Notes under the pieces: generated by a model
What the model saw: the letters and a program-made list of their open reading frames with translations, nothing else
Told to the model about the DNA's origin: nothing
Databases searched by the model: none
Position numbers and translations under genes: made by a program
Shown: positions 37,126 through 46,459 of the stretch, in pieces
Layout: every line of letters begins with the position of its first letter
Numbering within the stretch: position 1 is the first letter of the stretch
Assembly (NCBI RefSeq): GCF_000379665.1
Contig: NZ_KB903359.1
Span: 595,413-659,412 of the forward strand
Origin: Butyricimonas synergistica DSM 23225
Lineage (GTDB): Bacteria > Bacteroidota > Bacteroidia > Bacteroidales > Marinifilaceae
Direction: 5' to 3'
DNA: 64,000 nucleotides

Positions 37126-39261
37126 ATGCGAAAACTATATAGTACAGCGCTATTATTGACACTTTGCGGTACTTTATCAGCTCAACGTTCAGCGGTCGTG
37201 CAGACAAACGATTCCACGTTCAGCGCGATCAAGCAATTGCAGGAAGTGACTATTAGCGCCGAAAAAAGAGAATTGTCTATCAGCGAGATACCCATTGCCT
37301 TGAGCGTGATCTCGGGTAAATACTTGCTGAACGAGAATAACCCGGACTTGCGCAACCTGTCGGGAAGAATCCCAAACTTTTATATGCAGGAAGGCGGGTT
37401 GAAACTCTCTACCCCACTTTACGTGCGAGGAATCGGGACGGTTTCGGGAACGCCACCCGTCGGGCTGTACGTGGACGGGGTGCCGGTATTCGACAAGAAT
37501 GCTTTTATTTTCGATCTCTACGATATTAAACAAATCGAGGTATTGAGAGGTCCGCAAACCACTCTCTACGGGCGAAACAGTATTATTGGGCTGATAAATA
37601 TCAGAACGAACCCACCTGCCGAGACCTTCTCGTTACAGGCGAAAGCCGGGGTTTCGAGTTACAACTCTCAGAATTATATGCTCACGGCAAATCTCCCCCT
37701 CCGAGATTACTTGTATAATAAGGTATCCTTTTCGTACAACCGAACGGACGGGTATTTCAAGAACGATTTCACGGGCGGAAAACCTAACAAATCCGATTCG
37801 TACAACGTGCGTTACCAGGGGCGGCTGCACACGAACGACACGTGGCAGGTTACCTTGGGGGCGAACTACAACCATAGTTTCGACGACGGGTACGCTTACC
37901 ATGCCATCGATTCATTGAAAGTTCACCGCTACCGGGTAAATTACAATGCCAACGCTTCCTACAAGCGGGATTTGGCTTCAGCTTACCTGAATGCCCGTAA
38001 ACTTTTCGACCGGACCGCATTGAGCTGGATTACATCCTATTCGTGGACGAAAGACGAGCAAGAACTAGATGCCGATTTTACATTCCATGACGTGTTTCAA
38101 AACCAGAAAGAGTCGAAGCAAAATCTGGTGACTCAAGAGATCAATTACCAATCCACGGCAAGCGAAAAACTCGATTGGACAATCGGGACGTTCGGGTTCT
38201 ACAAGGACTTGACGAACGATTATCTCGCCACGTTCGGTGCGGAACGTAAATTATTGCTTCCTCTCAACTTGGACAAGACGCTGTATTACAACAATACGAA
38301 CACGTGGGGCATAGCGGGTTACGGGCAGGTTACTCTCAAGAATATACTTCCTGGGTTGTTTATCACCGTGGGATTGCGGTACGATTACGAGAAAGCGTCC
38401 CTTGATTACCGGGATAGTTTGTTATTCCACGGGGCTAAAGATTTCTCCGGCTACCACGATTGGGAGGAGGACAACTCGTATAGTGCCTGGTTGCCTAAAT
38501 TCTCCGTTCTGAAGAAGTGGAACACGCGACTCTCCGCTTATGCCAGCGTTTCCAAGGGATACAAGGCGGGCGGTTATAATATCATTGCGAATGACATGAC
38601 CTCACAAGTCGTGAAGTTGGAGTATGACAAAGAAACTCTTTGGAATTACGAGATCGGGACAAAATACTTCAGCCGAAACGGGCGTTTCAACGTGAACGCA
38701 GCTCTTTTCTATATTGATTGGAAAGACCAGCAAATCTTCGTGATGGAGATGATGGGACCTAGCATCAAGAATGCCGGGGATGCCCGCAGTTTTGGAGCAG
38801 AAATGGATTTGACGTGGGAATGCTTGCCCCACTTGACTTATTTCCTTGCAGCGGGTTACAGTAATTCGGAATATTACCACCATCTGACGAAGGAGTACGA
38901 GGGTAACAGGATCGTGATGGCTCCCGAATTTACCATGAACACGGGATTTTCCTACCAAAAGAAAGTAGATATATCCTTGTTCAAGTCTTTCATGGCATCC
39001 ACTTCCGTGACTGGTTTCGGAAAACAGTATTTTGATGAAGCAAATACCTTGAAACAGAATCCTTACTTCCTGTGGAACATGGATTTCGGTGTTTCCGGGA
39101 AATACATAGACTTTCACCTGTGGGGGAAAAATATCTTGAATAAAGCCTTTTTCTGCTACATGTTTAACAGTCCGGTAGGCAAAAATCTACCCGAATACCT
39201 GAATTCCGGTCAATCCGGAGCTCCTTCTCGATTCGGGGCATCAATAACTATTAAAATTTAA
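37126..39261 (+). CDS. TonB-dependent outer-membrane receptor
   Basis: 711 residues from the ATG at 37126, which gives the signal peptide MRKLYSTALLLTLCGTLSAQ. An ATG-like start at 37087 would add 13 residues before it. A short TonB-box region (QLQEVTISAEKRE) leads to the plug (about 50-160), with IEVLRGPQTTLYGRNSIIGLINIRT. A 22-strand barrel then follows, ending in FGASITIKI. There is no SusD partner and no carboxypeptidase-like N-terminal extension, so it resembles iron, heme or vitamin receptors, not a SusC. The next gene is a lipoprotein. Ligand unknown. Confidence 0.93.
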   Translation: MRKLYSTALLLTLCGTLSAQRSAVVQTNDSTFSAIKQLQEVTISAEKRELSISEIPIALSVISGKYLLNENNPDLRNLSGRIPNFYMQEGGLKLSTPLYVRGIGTVSGTPPVGLYVDGVPVFDKNAFIFDLYDIKQIEVLRGPQTTLYGRNSIIGLINIRTNPPAETFSLQAKAGVSSYNSQNYMLTANLPLRDYLYNKVSFSYNRTDGYFKNDFTGGKPNKSDSYNVRYQGRLHTNDTWQVTLGANYNHSFDDGYAYHAIDSLKVHRYRVNYNANASYKRDLASAYLNARKLFDRTALSWITSYSWTKDEQELDADFTFHDVFQNQKESKQNLVTQEINYQSTASEKLDWTIGTFGFYKDLTNDYLATFGAERKLLLPLNLDKTLYYNNTNTWGIAGYGQVTLKNILPGLFITVGLRYDYEKASLDYRDSLLFHGAKDFSGYHDWEEDNSYSAWLPKFSVLKKWNTRLSAYASVSKGYKAGGYNIIANDMTSQVVKLEYDKETLWNYEIGTKYFSRNGRFNVNAALFYIDWKDQQIFVMEMMGPSIKNAGDARSFGAEMDLTWECLPHLTYFLAAGYSNSEYYHHLTKEYEGNRIVMAPEFTMNTGFSYQKKVDISLFKSFMASTSVTGFGKQYFDEANTLKQNPYFLWNMDFGVSGKYIDFHLWGKNILNKAFFCYMFNSPVGKNLPEYLNSGQSGAPSRFGASITIKI

Positions 39262-39287
39262 ACGACAAATCTTTAATTAATCTAAGT

Positions 39288-39902
39288 ATGAAAAACAAAT
39301 TAATGTATCTAGTGGCTGTGTTATTTGCGGCGTGTGTAGGGTTCTCATCTTGTGGTGATGACGATGATGATGATATCCCCGTAGAATTTTCAGGAACCTG
39401 GAAGTTTGATAAAACTCATTTTGTTTTCGATTATTCTGAAGAAAATATTACAATTCCCAGCATGGATCCTATGACTCCTCAAGAAATAACTAATACGGTT
39501 ATTCAATTGGGAAATGAAAAAATGGGAGAATATTTCACAGGAATTCGGTTTGATTCTAAAAAGGACCTTACAATCTTGATGAAAATAGATGGAGCAAATA
39601 AAGAGTTAAGTGCAACATACGTAGTACAAAAATCGAAGATTGATGTTACACTTAATAAAGATGAACTAAGTGTACTTGTAGGAAAGGATATACCAATGAT
39701 GCCTGCTATTAGTTTAATATACGAGATGGGAACTACCGATCTAACTCTTTTTATTGATAAAACATATATTCAGACTCTATTGTCTATCGTAGATAACCTT
39801 GATTTAGATTTATCAATGCAGGAGCAATTAATTTTTACAGCTGCTAAAGCGATTTTGAATAAAACCACGACACTCGAAATTGGAGCAACTCTTAAGCGCT
39901 AA
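39288..39902 (+). CDS. Surface-type lipoprotein linked to the TonB receptor
   Basis: 204 residues. A signal peptide ends in the lipobox GFSSC (Cys22). The next residues are G followed by six aspartates, a strong Bacteroidetes surface-export signal. The mature part is probably a small beta-barrel of lipocalin type: SGTWKFDKTHFVFDY at the start, then alternating strands, with a helix near the end. I know no named family with confidence. It lies 26 bp after the receptor, so it may be an accessory ligand-binding protein. AT-rich compared with the receptor. Confidence 0.85.
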   Translation: MKNKLMYLVAVLFAACVGFSSCGDDDDDDIPVEFSGTWKFDKTHFVFDYSEENITIPSMDPMTPQEITNTVIQLGNEKMGEYFTGIRFDSKKDLTILMKIDGANKELSATYVVQKSKIDVTLNKDELSVLVGKDIPMMPAISLIYEMGTTDLTLFIDKTYIQTLLSIVDNLDLDLSMQEQLIFTAAKAILNKTTTLEIGATLKR

Positions 39903-39912
39903 TTAATACCTT

Positions 39913-39937
39913 TCCCCGGCACATCGGTGACCGGGGA
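39913..39937 (+). terminator. Terminator after the receptor-lipoprotein pair
   Basis: Arms TCCCCGG (39913-39919) and CCGGGGA (39931-39937), followed by eight T. Confidence 0.85.
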
Positions 39938-40173
39938 TTTTTTTTAATTTCTCAACGTACCGTATTGTTTTTATATACTTCTAAGTATTTCTCTCGAAAT
40001 ATTTATTATCTGTTTTTCGTCTTCTCACCCGCTGTTTTCTAGGCTTCTCTCCTATTTTCGTATTTATACCTCCCTAAAAATTTTTCCGAATAATGAAACT
40101 TTTTTTATAACTTATCGTTTCTATCTAATAGAATCACTAAATTTAAAAACAGTTTAATTTAAAACATAAGAAT

Positions 40174-40830
40174 ATGAAACCAGAAGAATTCAAAGATTTA
40201 GACGTGTTGATGTCATCTGATATAATTAATAAAAGAGGTGCAGACAATAAATTTCAATTACCGACCTTACCTTACAAAGAAAACGCTTTAGAACCCTATA
40301 TCAGCGAGAGAACGATCCAATACCATTATGGTAAACATCTTGCTACCTACATCACGAACATGAACAATTTGATTGCCGGAACGGAATTTGAAAAAATGTG
40401 CCTGGAAGGTATCGTGGTCAAGTCCGAGGGCGGAATATTCAACAATGCCGCGCAGACTTACAACCATATATTCTATTTTGAAACCTTCCAACCGCACAAT
40501 GTCGCAAAGACTACCCCTACCGGTAAAGTGAAAGAATTGATCGATAAATCTTTCGGTAGCTTCGATACTTTTAAAGAAGCTTTCGCGAAAGCAGCCACTA
40601 CCTTATTCGGTTCAGGATGGGGATGGTTGGTTGTTGGCAAAGACGGGAAACTGGAAATCATGCAGACAAGCAATGCCGACACCCCATTGAAACATGGTAA
40701 GAAACCGATACTAACAATCGACGTTTGGGAACACGCTTATTACCTGGATACCCAAAACGCCCGCCCGAAATATATCGAGAACTACTGGAATATCATCAAC
40801 TGGGACGTTGTCAACAAACGATTGGCATAA
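40174..40830 (+). CDS. Superoxide dismutase, Fe/Mn type
   Basis: 218 residues. The iron/manganese site is formed by histidines in YHYGKHLATY and NAAQTYNHIFYF, and by the D-x-W-x-x-H motif in TIDVWEHAYYLD. The family signature is complete, and GSGWGWLVV is present. The N-terminus has about 25 extra residues (MSSDIINKRGADNKFQLP) compared with the minimal enzyme, and it has no signal peptide. Members of this group may use either metal. No operon partner. It faces the AAA ATPase gene across a very long hairpin. Function with rubrerythrin in oxygen defence is inferred. Confidence 0.95.
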   Translation: MKPEEFKDLDVLMSSDIINKRGADNKFQLPTLPYKENALEPYISERTIQYHYGKHLATYITNMNNLIAGTEFEKMCLEGIVVKSEGGIFNNAAQTYNHIFYFETFQPHNVAKTTPTGKVKELIDKSFGSFDTFKEAFAKAATTLFGSGWGWLVVGKDGKLEIMQTSNADTPLKHGKKPILTIDVWEHAYYLDTQNARPKYIENYWNIINWDVVNKRLA

Positions 40831-40838
40831 TACGAATC

Positions 40839-40901
40839 TATAAAATAACAAGGTCGTAAAATTAATGATAAACATTGATTTTACGACCTTGTTATTTTAT
40901 A
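40839..40901. terminator. Long bidirectional hairpin between sod and the AAA ATPase gene
   Basis: A 24-bp perfect inverted repeat (40839-40862 and 40878-40901) with a 15-base loop, A/T-rich at both ends, between converging genes. It works as a terminator for both. Confidence 0.85.
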
Positions 40902-40907
40902 GCCCGT

Positions 40908-42038
40908 TCAATAATTTGCGTTCAACCAAATGGCAAAAAATTTGTCATACACGGCATATGTCCCGTGCTCGGACGTGATAAAATCTTTTTCCAACAATCC
41001 TTTTAGTGCAGCTTGCACGGAACTCGGCGAGGTAAGTTTGTATTTTTTCACAAATGCCCCGGAAGTAATGTTAGTCGCTTTCCCCTCCTTGGAAATGGAA
41101 ACAAGCAAGCCTTTTTGACGTTCGGGCAATCTGAAGAGAGTTTCCTCGTAGTTGTATCTGTAGCTGCTGATAATACTTTCCTGGGCTATCTCTATCATTT
41201 TCTCGCAACATTCCTCACCCTTCTCTGTCAACATGAAAAGAGTGTTGAACATCTTCTGGATATACCACGTGATTCCCTCGAAACGCCTATAAACGGTTTC
41301 CACGATTCCATCAGCGATCTTTTTACCCGCTTTCTCGAAATGGCAACGAACGAATGCTGTATATTTATCAATATCAATACATTCCAAATACATCATCGAT
41401 ACGCTTTGATAAAAAGGACGGGACGCACTCAAGAACATATTTCCCATTACGTGCCGTTGACTACCGGCAAAAATGAACCGGGCATTCGTGCAGTGTTGAA
41501 CGTGCGTTCTCAATAAAGCTTCCACGTTATCTTCCGGGTAAGAAGCTATTTGCTGAAATTCATCAATAGCCACAATACACGGTTTACCTGCTGCTTTCAG
41601 ATACTTGAAAATCTCGTCCAGCGTGACATCCGAGTCATGTATATCTCCTAACTGCACATTGAAAGAGGGATTACCCGAAACATCGAAAGAAATTCCTGTT
41701 TGCAATGTCTTCACGCAACGGATGAAAGTTTCCAGGGCTTTTCTGCCAAAGGGTTTCAATTGCTCTACGATTACTTTACTCAAGGAAAACACGAAATCCC
41801 GCAAAGACTTCGTGGCATATATATCCACGAAAAACGTGTAATATTCCTTGCTTATTTCATGCCGGGCAAAACAATGCATAATTAATCCGGTCTTCCCCAT
41901 TCTTCGAGTCGAAATTAAAGCAAGATTGTTACCGTTAGCCACCTGTCTTACTAATTCCTCGCTTTCAAGCTCCCGATCGCAAAAATATTCCGCTGACACG
42001 TATCCTCCTGTCACGAACGGATTGTTTACTTGTACCAT
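40908..42038 (-). CDS. ATP-binding protein of the archaeal-ATPase (STAND-like AAA) family
   Basis: 376 residues from the ATG at 42038. The N-terminal NPFVTGGYV is common in this Bacteroidales ATPase group. Walker A is ISTRRMGKTGL (residues 42-52). Walker B is CIVAIDEF (154-161). A sensor-like RFIFAGSQRHVM follows. The C-terminal part (about 300-376) looks like a winged helix: GAFVKKYKLTSPSSVQAALKGLLEKDFI. No transposase or restriction partner is nearby, so its target is unknown. The family contains many orphan ATPases of uncertain role. Confidence 0.85.
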   Translation of the reverse strand: MVQVNNPFVTGGYVSAEYFCDRELESEELVRQVANGNNLALISTRRMGKTGLIMHCFARHEISKEYYTFFVDIYATKSLRDFVFSLSKVIVEQLKPFGRKALETFIRCVKTLQTGISFDVSGNPSFNVQLGDIHDSDVTLDEIFKYLKAAGKPCIVAIDEFQQIASYPEDNVEALLRTHVQHCTNARFIFAGSQRHVMGNMFLSASRPFYQSVSMMYLECIDIDKYTAFVRCHFEKAGKKIADGIVETVYRRFEGITWYIQKMFNTLFMLTEKGEECCEKMIEIAQESIISSYRYNYEETLFRLPERQKGLLVSISKEGKATNITSGAFVKKYKLTSPSSVQAALKGLLEKDFITSEHGTYAVYDKFFAIWLNANY

Positions 42039-42063
42039 AAAACGTAATTTTATTCTCAATACG

Positions 42064-42071
42064 CAAAGATA
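42064..42071 (-). promoter_or_regulatory. Probable -7 box for the AAA ATPase gene
   Basis: The minus strand reads TATCTTTG, 25 bases upstream of the start at 42038. Confidence 0.5.
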
Positions 42072-42111
42072 ATAATTATCTTATAATAATTGAATCCCAT
42101 CTACACGAAAA

Positions 42112-42135
42112 AGAGGTCAGAATAACCTGACCTCT
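42112..42135 (-). terminator. Terminator of the peptidase operon
   Basis: A 9-bp perfect inverted repeat (42112-42120 and 42127-42135) followed on the minus strand by a T run, between the S46 peptidase and the AAA gene. Confidence 0.85.
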
Positions 42136-42164
42136 CGAATATAAAATACGATCTGAAATATATT

Positions 42165-44336
42165 CTAATGAATAATCTCCATCTCTTCTATCAAATGTTT
42201 TGCTCCCGCGTATTTGTCTATGATAAAAAGCACGTAACGGATATCAACCGCTATATTCCGGCAAATCTCGGGACTGTATTGCATATCTGACATCACCCCT
42301 TCCCACGCACGGTCGAAGTTCAGACCGATCAGATTGCCTTCCGCATCCAACACCGGACTACCGGAATTTCCGCCGGTCGTGTGGTTGGTAGCAATAAAGC
42401 ATACCGGAACCTCCCCGTCCTGCGTGTACGGACCGAAATCACGGTTCTTGTATAGTTCCCGTAATTTCTGCGGAACATCATAGTCATATATATTCGGGTT
42501 ATCTTTTTCCATAATTCCCTTCAATGTGGTGTAAGGCGTGTAATACACGGCGTCTAGTGCCTTGTAACCAGCCACCTTGCCGTAAGCGATGCGCAACGTG
42601 GAGTTGGCATCCGGATAAAAGATTTTGTCAGGCTGCATTTCCATCAGACCTGCCATCCACAGACGGTTCAGACTATTTATCTCCCTTTCGATGCGTCCTA
42701 ACTCGGGACGGATTTTCTCCATGAACAAGTTTTGGATGCCTTCCATCATCATGTATATCGGGTCTTTCTCGATTTTCTTGATCGTTTTATCGTTCAAATT
42801 ATTCACGAATGCCAACAGACGATCCTCGTGGGCAAATATCGATTTCTTGAACAGATCTGCCGCATACCGCTCGTAAGCGTTTCCTTTGGCATATTTCGGG
42901 GAAAGACGTACAACTTCCGGTATCCATTGATTATCCAAATCCTCGTTGTTATATAATTTAAGCATTTCAACCAGAATGCGTTCATCTGTTGCGACATCGT
43001 AATCTTTATAGAAAGATTGGATGTATTCTTTCACCCTTTGTTTAAAAATCTCTTTGTCGTTGGCTTGGTCGTAAACTTCCAGAATCTGTTTTATATTACG
43101 TGCTAACTCGATCACTTCCGCACCCCGCAACCCAGCCTCGGTAGCGTAAGCGGCTGCAAGAATATATTCCTGACGAGCATCATACAAATTCTTGTAACGG
43201 TCAACCAAGCCGATATATTCCGTTTTCCCGTTCGCTTGTGCCCATTGGTTGAAATTCCGCTCTAGGATTCGTTTGTTGTCAGCAGTGCTGAATCGCTCCA
43301 ATCCCTTGATCTCTCCCTGCCATTTTTTCCAGGCGTTGGCAACATTGGCTGCTTTAGCCGCGTATTTGATACGTAATAATTCATCCGATTCCATAGCCGC
43401 ATTAATCACGTCTAACTTTGCCGTTCGAATCTTGATCTTGTGCGGGTCTTCCACGCTAGCGATCTGATCGATAGCATAAGAAGTCAAATACTCGTTCGTC
43501 GTTCCGGGATAACCGAAAACCATGGTAAAATCACCTTCTTTTACCCCCCGGGCAGAAACCTTGAAGAATTTAGCCGGTTTGTAAGGGACGTTATTGGGTG
43601 AAACGGCAGCGGGTTCATTGTCCGGTCCAGCGTAAATACGAAGTACTGAAAAATCACCCGTGTGGCGAGGCCACGTCCAGTTATCCGTGTCACCCCCGAA
43701 TTTACCGATAGCCGAGTTAGGCGCTCCGACCAAACGTACATCCCGGTAAATTTTGAAAACAGACATGAAATACTGATTCCCGTTAAAATAGGGTTTAATA
43801 TTTGCTTGCAAATTCGTGCCTTTGACGGCTTCTGCTTCAAGCTTACGACTAACTTCCTTTATCTTTTTAGCACGCTCTTCCTCTGACATATTGCTATTTA
43901 AGGCGGCATTGATCTTCTCCGTCACGTCTTCCATACGCACAAGGATAGAAGCCGTCGTTCCGGGATTGGTCAATTCTTCCTTTTTCGAGTTCGCCCAAAA
44001 ACCATCACGCAAGTAATTGTGTTCCAAACTAGAGTGAGCTTGTATCATACCGAAAGCACAATGGTGGTTCGTGATCATCAATCCCTCGTCACTCACGATT
44101 TCTCCCGTGCAAAAATGCTGAAAAGGCGATCCCTCTCTCCCGAGACCAACCACGGCATCTTTTAACGAAGCCTGGTTAATATCGTAGATGTCTTCCGCCG
44201 TTAACTTAAATCCGGCTTTCTGCATATCTTCAATGTTGTATTTCTTCAACAACATCGGTATCCACATCCCTTCATCCGCGAAACCCGGTAAGGCAATCAG
44301 TATGAAAGCCAAAAAACATAATGTAATTTTTCTCAT
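42165..44336 (-). CDS. S46 dipeptidyl-peptidase, Asp/Glu-specific type (DPP11-like)
   Basis: 723 residues, periplasmic, with a signal peptide of about 20 residues (ALPGFA). It removes dipeptides from peptides, feeding amino-acid metabolism. The trypsin-like triad is seen: His in TNHHCAFG (near 91-92), Asp in the NWTWPRHTGDFSVLRIY stretch, and Ser658 in GGNSGSPVLD. The residue 18 positions after the catalytic serine is Arg676 (NFDRAW). In P. gingivalis DPP11 the same offset (Ser655, Arg673) gives specificity for acidic P1 residues, whereas DPP7 has glycine there. The last gene of the 47781-42165 operon. Confidence 0.92.
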   Translation of the reverse strand: MRKITLCFLAFILIALPGFADEGMWIPMLLKKYNIEDMQKAGFKLTAEDIYDINQASLKDAVVGLGREGSPFQHFCTGEIVSDEGLMITNHHCAFGMIQAHSSLEHNYLRDGFWANSKKEELTNPGTTASILVRMEDVTEKINAALNSNMSEEERAKKIKEVSRKLEAEAVKGTNLQANIKPYFNGNQYFMSVFKIYRDVRLVGAPNSAIGKFGGDTDNWTWPRHTGDFSVLRIYAGPDNEPAAVSPNNVPYKPAKFFKVSARGVKEGDFTMVFGYPGTTNEYLTSYAIDQIASVEDPHKIKIRTAKLDVINAAMESDELLRIKYAAKAANVANAWKKWQGEIKGLERFSTADNKRILERNFNQWAQANGKTEYIGLVDRYKNLYDARQEYILAAAYATEAGLRGAEVIELARNIKQILEVYDQANDKEIFKQRVKEYIQSFYKDYDVATDERILVEMLKLYNNEDLDNQWIPEVVRLSPKYAKGNAYERYAADLFKKSIFAHEDRLLAFVNNLNDKTIKKIEKDPIYMMMEGIQNLFMEKIRPELGRIEREINSLNRLWMAGLMEMQPDKIFYPDANSTLRIAYGKVAGYKALDAVYYTPYTTLKGIMEKDNPNIYDYDVPQKLRELYKNRDFGPYTQDGEVPVCFIATNHTTGGNSGSPVLDAEGNLIGLNFDRAWEGVMSDMQYSPEICRNIAVDIRYVLFIIDKYAGAKHLIEEMEIIH

Positions 44337-44365
44337 TTACTGGTATTTTAGATAGTTATATATAT

Positions 44366-44947
44366 TTAAAATTGTAACATTCGTAAAGTTTCGTACAGTT
44401 TCTGCACCGGAAGCCCCATAACATTATAAAAAGACCCCTCGATACGTTCGATACCGATGTAACCGATCCACTCTTGTATGCCATAAGCCCCGGCTTTGTC
44501 GAAAGGTTTATATACATCCACGTAATACTCTATTTCTTCGTCAGATAACTCTTTAAAAAATACATTTGTCAATGCCGAGAAAGATATCTGTTTTGTCTTT
44601 GTCGTTACGCTCACGCCTGTCACCACCAAATGGCGATTTCCCGACAATTCTTGCAGCATTCCGATTGCTTCTGCCCGGTTGGCGGGTTTCCCGAGTATTT
44701 TACCGTGGATACATACCACCGTGTCAGCAGTCACCAGCACTTCATCCGGTTGCAGTTCCTCCCGGAAAGCCTCTGCTTTCACTTTAGAGAGATATTCCGG
44801 CACTTTCTCCAAAGGCAAATCCTTCGGGTAGTCCTCCACTATTTTCTTCAATCTTACTTCAAAAGTAAGCCCTGCATCTTTCATCAGTTGCTGCCTGCGG
44901 GGAGATGCTGAAGCCAATATGAGTTTGTAATTTTTTATTGAATACAT
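44366..44947 (-). CDS. maf: Maf-like nucleotide pyrophosphatase
   Basis: 193 residues from the ATG at 44947; a TTG at 44962 would add five. The Maf fold is clear: ILASASPRRQQLMKDAGLTF, then VLVTADTVVCIHGKILGKPANR and the C-terminal YGIQEWIGYIGIERIEGSFYNVMGLP. It hydrolyses non-canonical or dTTP/UTP-like nucleotides. The UbiA stop (44950) is 3 bases before the start, so the genes are coupled. Confidence 0.9.
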   Translation of the reverse strand: MYSIKNYKLILASASPRRQQLMKDAGLTFEVRLKKIVEDYPKDLPLEKVPEYLSKVKAEAFREELQPDEVLVTADTVVCIHGKILGKPANRAEAIGMLQELSGNRHLVVTGVSVTTKTKQISFSALTNVFFKELSDEEIEYYVDVYKPFDKAGAYGIQEWIGYIGIERIEGSFYNVMGLPVQKLYETLRMLQF

Positions 44948-44949
44948 CT

Positions 44950-45894
44950 TTATGCTTGACAATTAAAGAAGTGATGCAAAAATAAGCTGATACCAATGCA
45001 CAAGGCCATAATCAAACGAATCAACCTCAACTGGAATTTCATCTTGTCATTTTTCAGCACGGAATACCCGTACACGAGGTATGGAACGATCAGCCCGATC
45101 AGAAAATAAACCAACATAACGGCGGAAGATCTGAATTCCATGATAAAAAATACGACCAAAGAGATCAAACATACCGCTACCAACGTGATAATAACTTTAC
45201 GAGCCACGGGAATACCGCATTTTACCGGGATGGTCATGATGCCTTCTGCCCGGTCGCCATTGACGCTGTACATATCCTTGTTTATCTCGTAAATCAACAT
45301 ATTCAAGAACAAAAAATAAGCGAAACAGGAAGTCCAGTAAAATACGTTGTTAAAATCCATTTGGGTTTTCACGATGACATCTGAATAAGCCTCGTTGAGC
45401 AAAGGAATTTCAAAGGTTGCCACCGTGAGGGGAATCAACCCCGCTAGAAAAGCCACGATCAAGTTACCCCACAAAAAGCGTTTCTTGAAACGGGAAGAAT
45501 AGAACCACAAGATAGCTGAAATTACCAGAAACAGGAACACGATTTCGCTATGATGAACGTTGCGAGCCAGATAATAAGCAATACCGACGGCAACCATGTT
45601 CAACAGGGTATGAAGGGTAATTGCAGCACGACGACTGATCGTTTTCCCCACGATCACGGGTCTGCTACCGGAAATCCGGTCTGCCTTCGTGTCAAAATAG
45701 TCATTTATGACATAGGCAGCCGATACCAAACAACACACGGCAATGACCAAAAGTGAAAAATCACCCTCGGGCATTTGTAGATCAACCCCCTCTTTATCCA
45801 GCAAGGGAAGAATAACCAAAAATCGCATGGCATACATCGTGAATGCCGTGAAAGCGATTGTTCTTAACCGTATTAATCTGAATATTTCCAACAT
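44950..45894 (-). CDS. UbiA-family prenyltransferase
   Basis: 314 residues with eight or nine membrane helices. The prenyl-diphosphate aspartate motif is NDYFDTKAD near residue 64, and a second, NGDRAEG-like region (YSVNGDRAEGIMTIPVK), is present. Database names for Bacteroidales homologues include geranylgeranylglycerol-phosphate geranylgeranyltransferase, but the acceptor cannot be told from sequence. It sits between a KdsC-like phosphatase and maf in a conserved-looking order. Confidence 0.85.
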   Translation of the reverse strand: MLEIFRLIRLRTIAFTAFTMYAMRFLVILPLLDKEGVDLQMPEGDFSLLVIAVCCLVSAAYVINDYFDTKADRISGSRPVIVGKTISRRAAITLHTLLNMVAVGIAYYLARNVHHSEIVFLFLVISAILWFYSSRFKKRFLWGNLIVAFLAGLIPLTVATFEIPLLNEAYSDVIVKTQMDFNNVFYWTSCFAYFLFLNMLIYEINKDMYSVNGDRAEGIMTIPVKCGIPVARKVIITLVAVCLISLVVFFIMEFRSSAVMLVYFLIGLIVPYLVYGYSVLKNDKMKFQLRLIRLIMALCIGISLFLHHFFNCQA

Positions 45895-45910
45895 ACGTTA
45901 TCTTTTGTAA

Positions 45911-46438
45911 CTACATACATTTCACGTGGCAATGGGTATCCATCCATTCTCCTTTGGCTTTCAATACCTGGGAAACGACGTCGCGCACGCAACCAAGTCC
46001 CCCGGGTGTATCCGAGATATACCGTGAAATAGCTTTGATTTCCTCGCAAGCGTCTGCCGGACACACTGGCATCCCCACGATGGTCATCACATTGTAGTCC
46101 GGTATATCATCTCCCATGTACATCACGTTCTCGGCATTCAAGCCGTATTTTTCCAGAAATTCGTTCAACGCTTCCACTTTGTTCGCCACGCCTAAATAGA
46201 CTTCCTTAACTCCCAGCTTGTTGAAACGTTCTTTTACTCCTGGGGCATAACCGCCGGAAATAATACATACGGGGTATCCTTTCTTCACGCAATACATCAT
46301 CGCGTAGCCGTCTTTCGTGCAGGATGTCCGCACCAAATCACCCTCCGGGGTTATATTCATCTCGTGACGAGAAAACACACCATCCACATCAAACGCGAAA
46401 GCTTCTACTTTTTTCAATTCCTCTTTGAACAGTTTCAT
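45911..46438 (-). CDS. HAD phosphatase, KdsC-like (KDO 8-P phosphatase)
   Basis: 175 residues of the C0-type HAD family: AFDVDGVFS (nucleophile and acid DxD), CIISGGYAPGVKERF (motif II), the lysine in GVANKVEAL, and MGDDIPDYNVM (motif IV). This is the size and order of KdsC, which makes KDO for lipopolysaccharide core. No cap domain. Cytosolic. It is followed by the UbiA-family gene after 16 bp. Confidence 0.88.
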   Translation of the reverse strand: MKLFKEELKKVEAFAFDVDGVFSRHEMNITPEGDLVRTSCTKDGYAMMYCVKKGYPVCIISGGYAPGVKERFNKLGVKEVYLGVANKVEALNEFLEKYGLNAENVMYMGDDIPDYNVMTIVGMPVCPADACEEIKAISRYISDTPGGLGCVRDVVSQVLKAKGEWMDTHCHVKCM

Positions 46439-46459
46439 GTTATATTGTTTTTATATTAT

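Noticed and set aside
44948..44962. Longer maf start at 44962
   Set aside because: The codon is TTG, and it would overlap the UbiA gene by 13 bases; the ATG at 44947 fits better.
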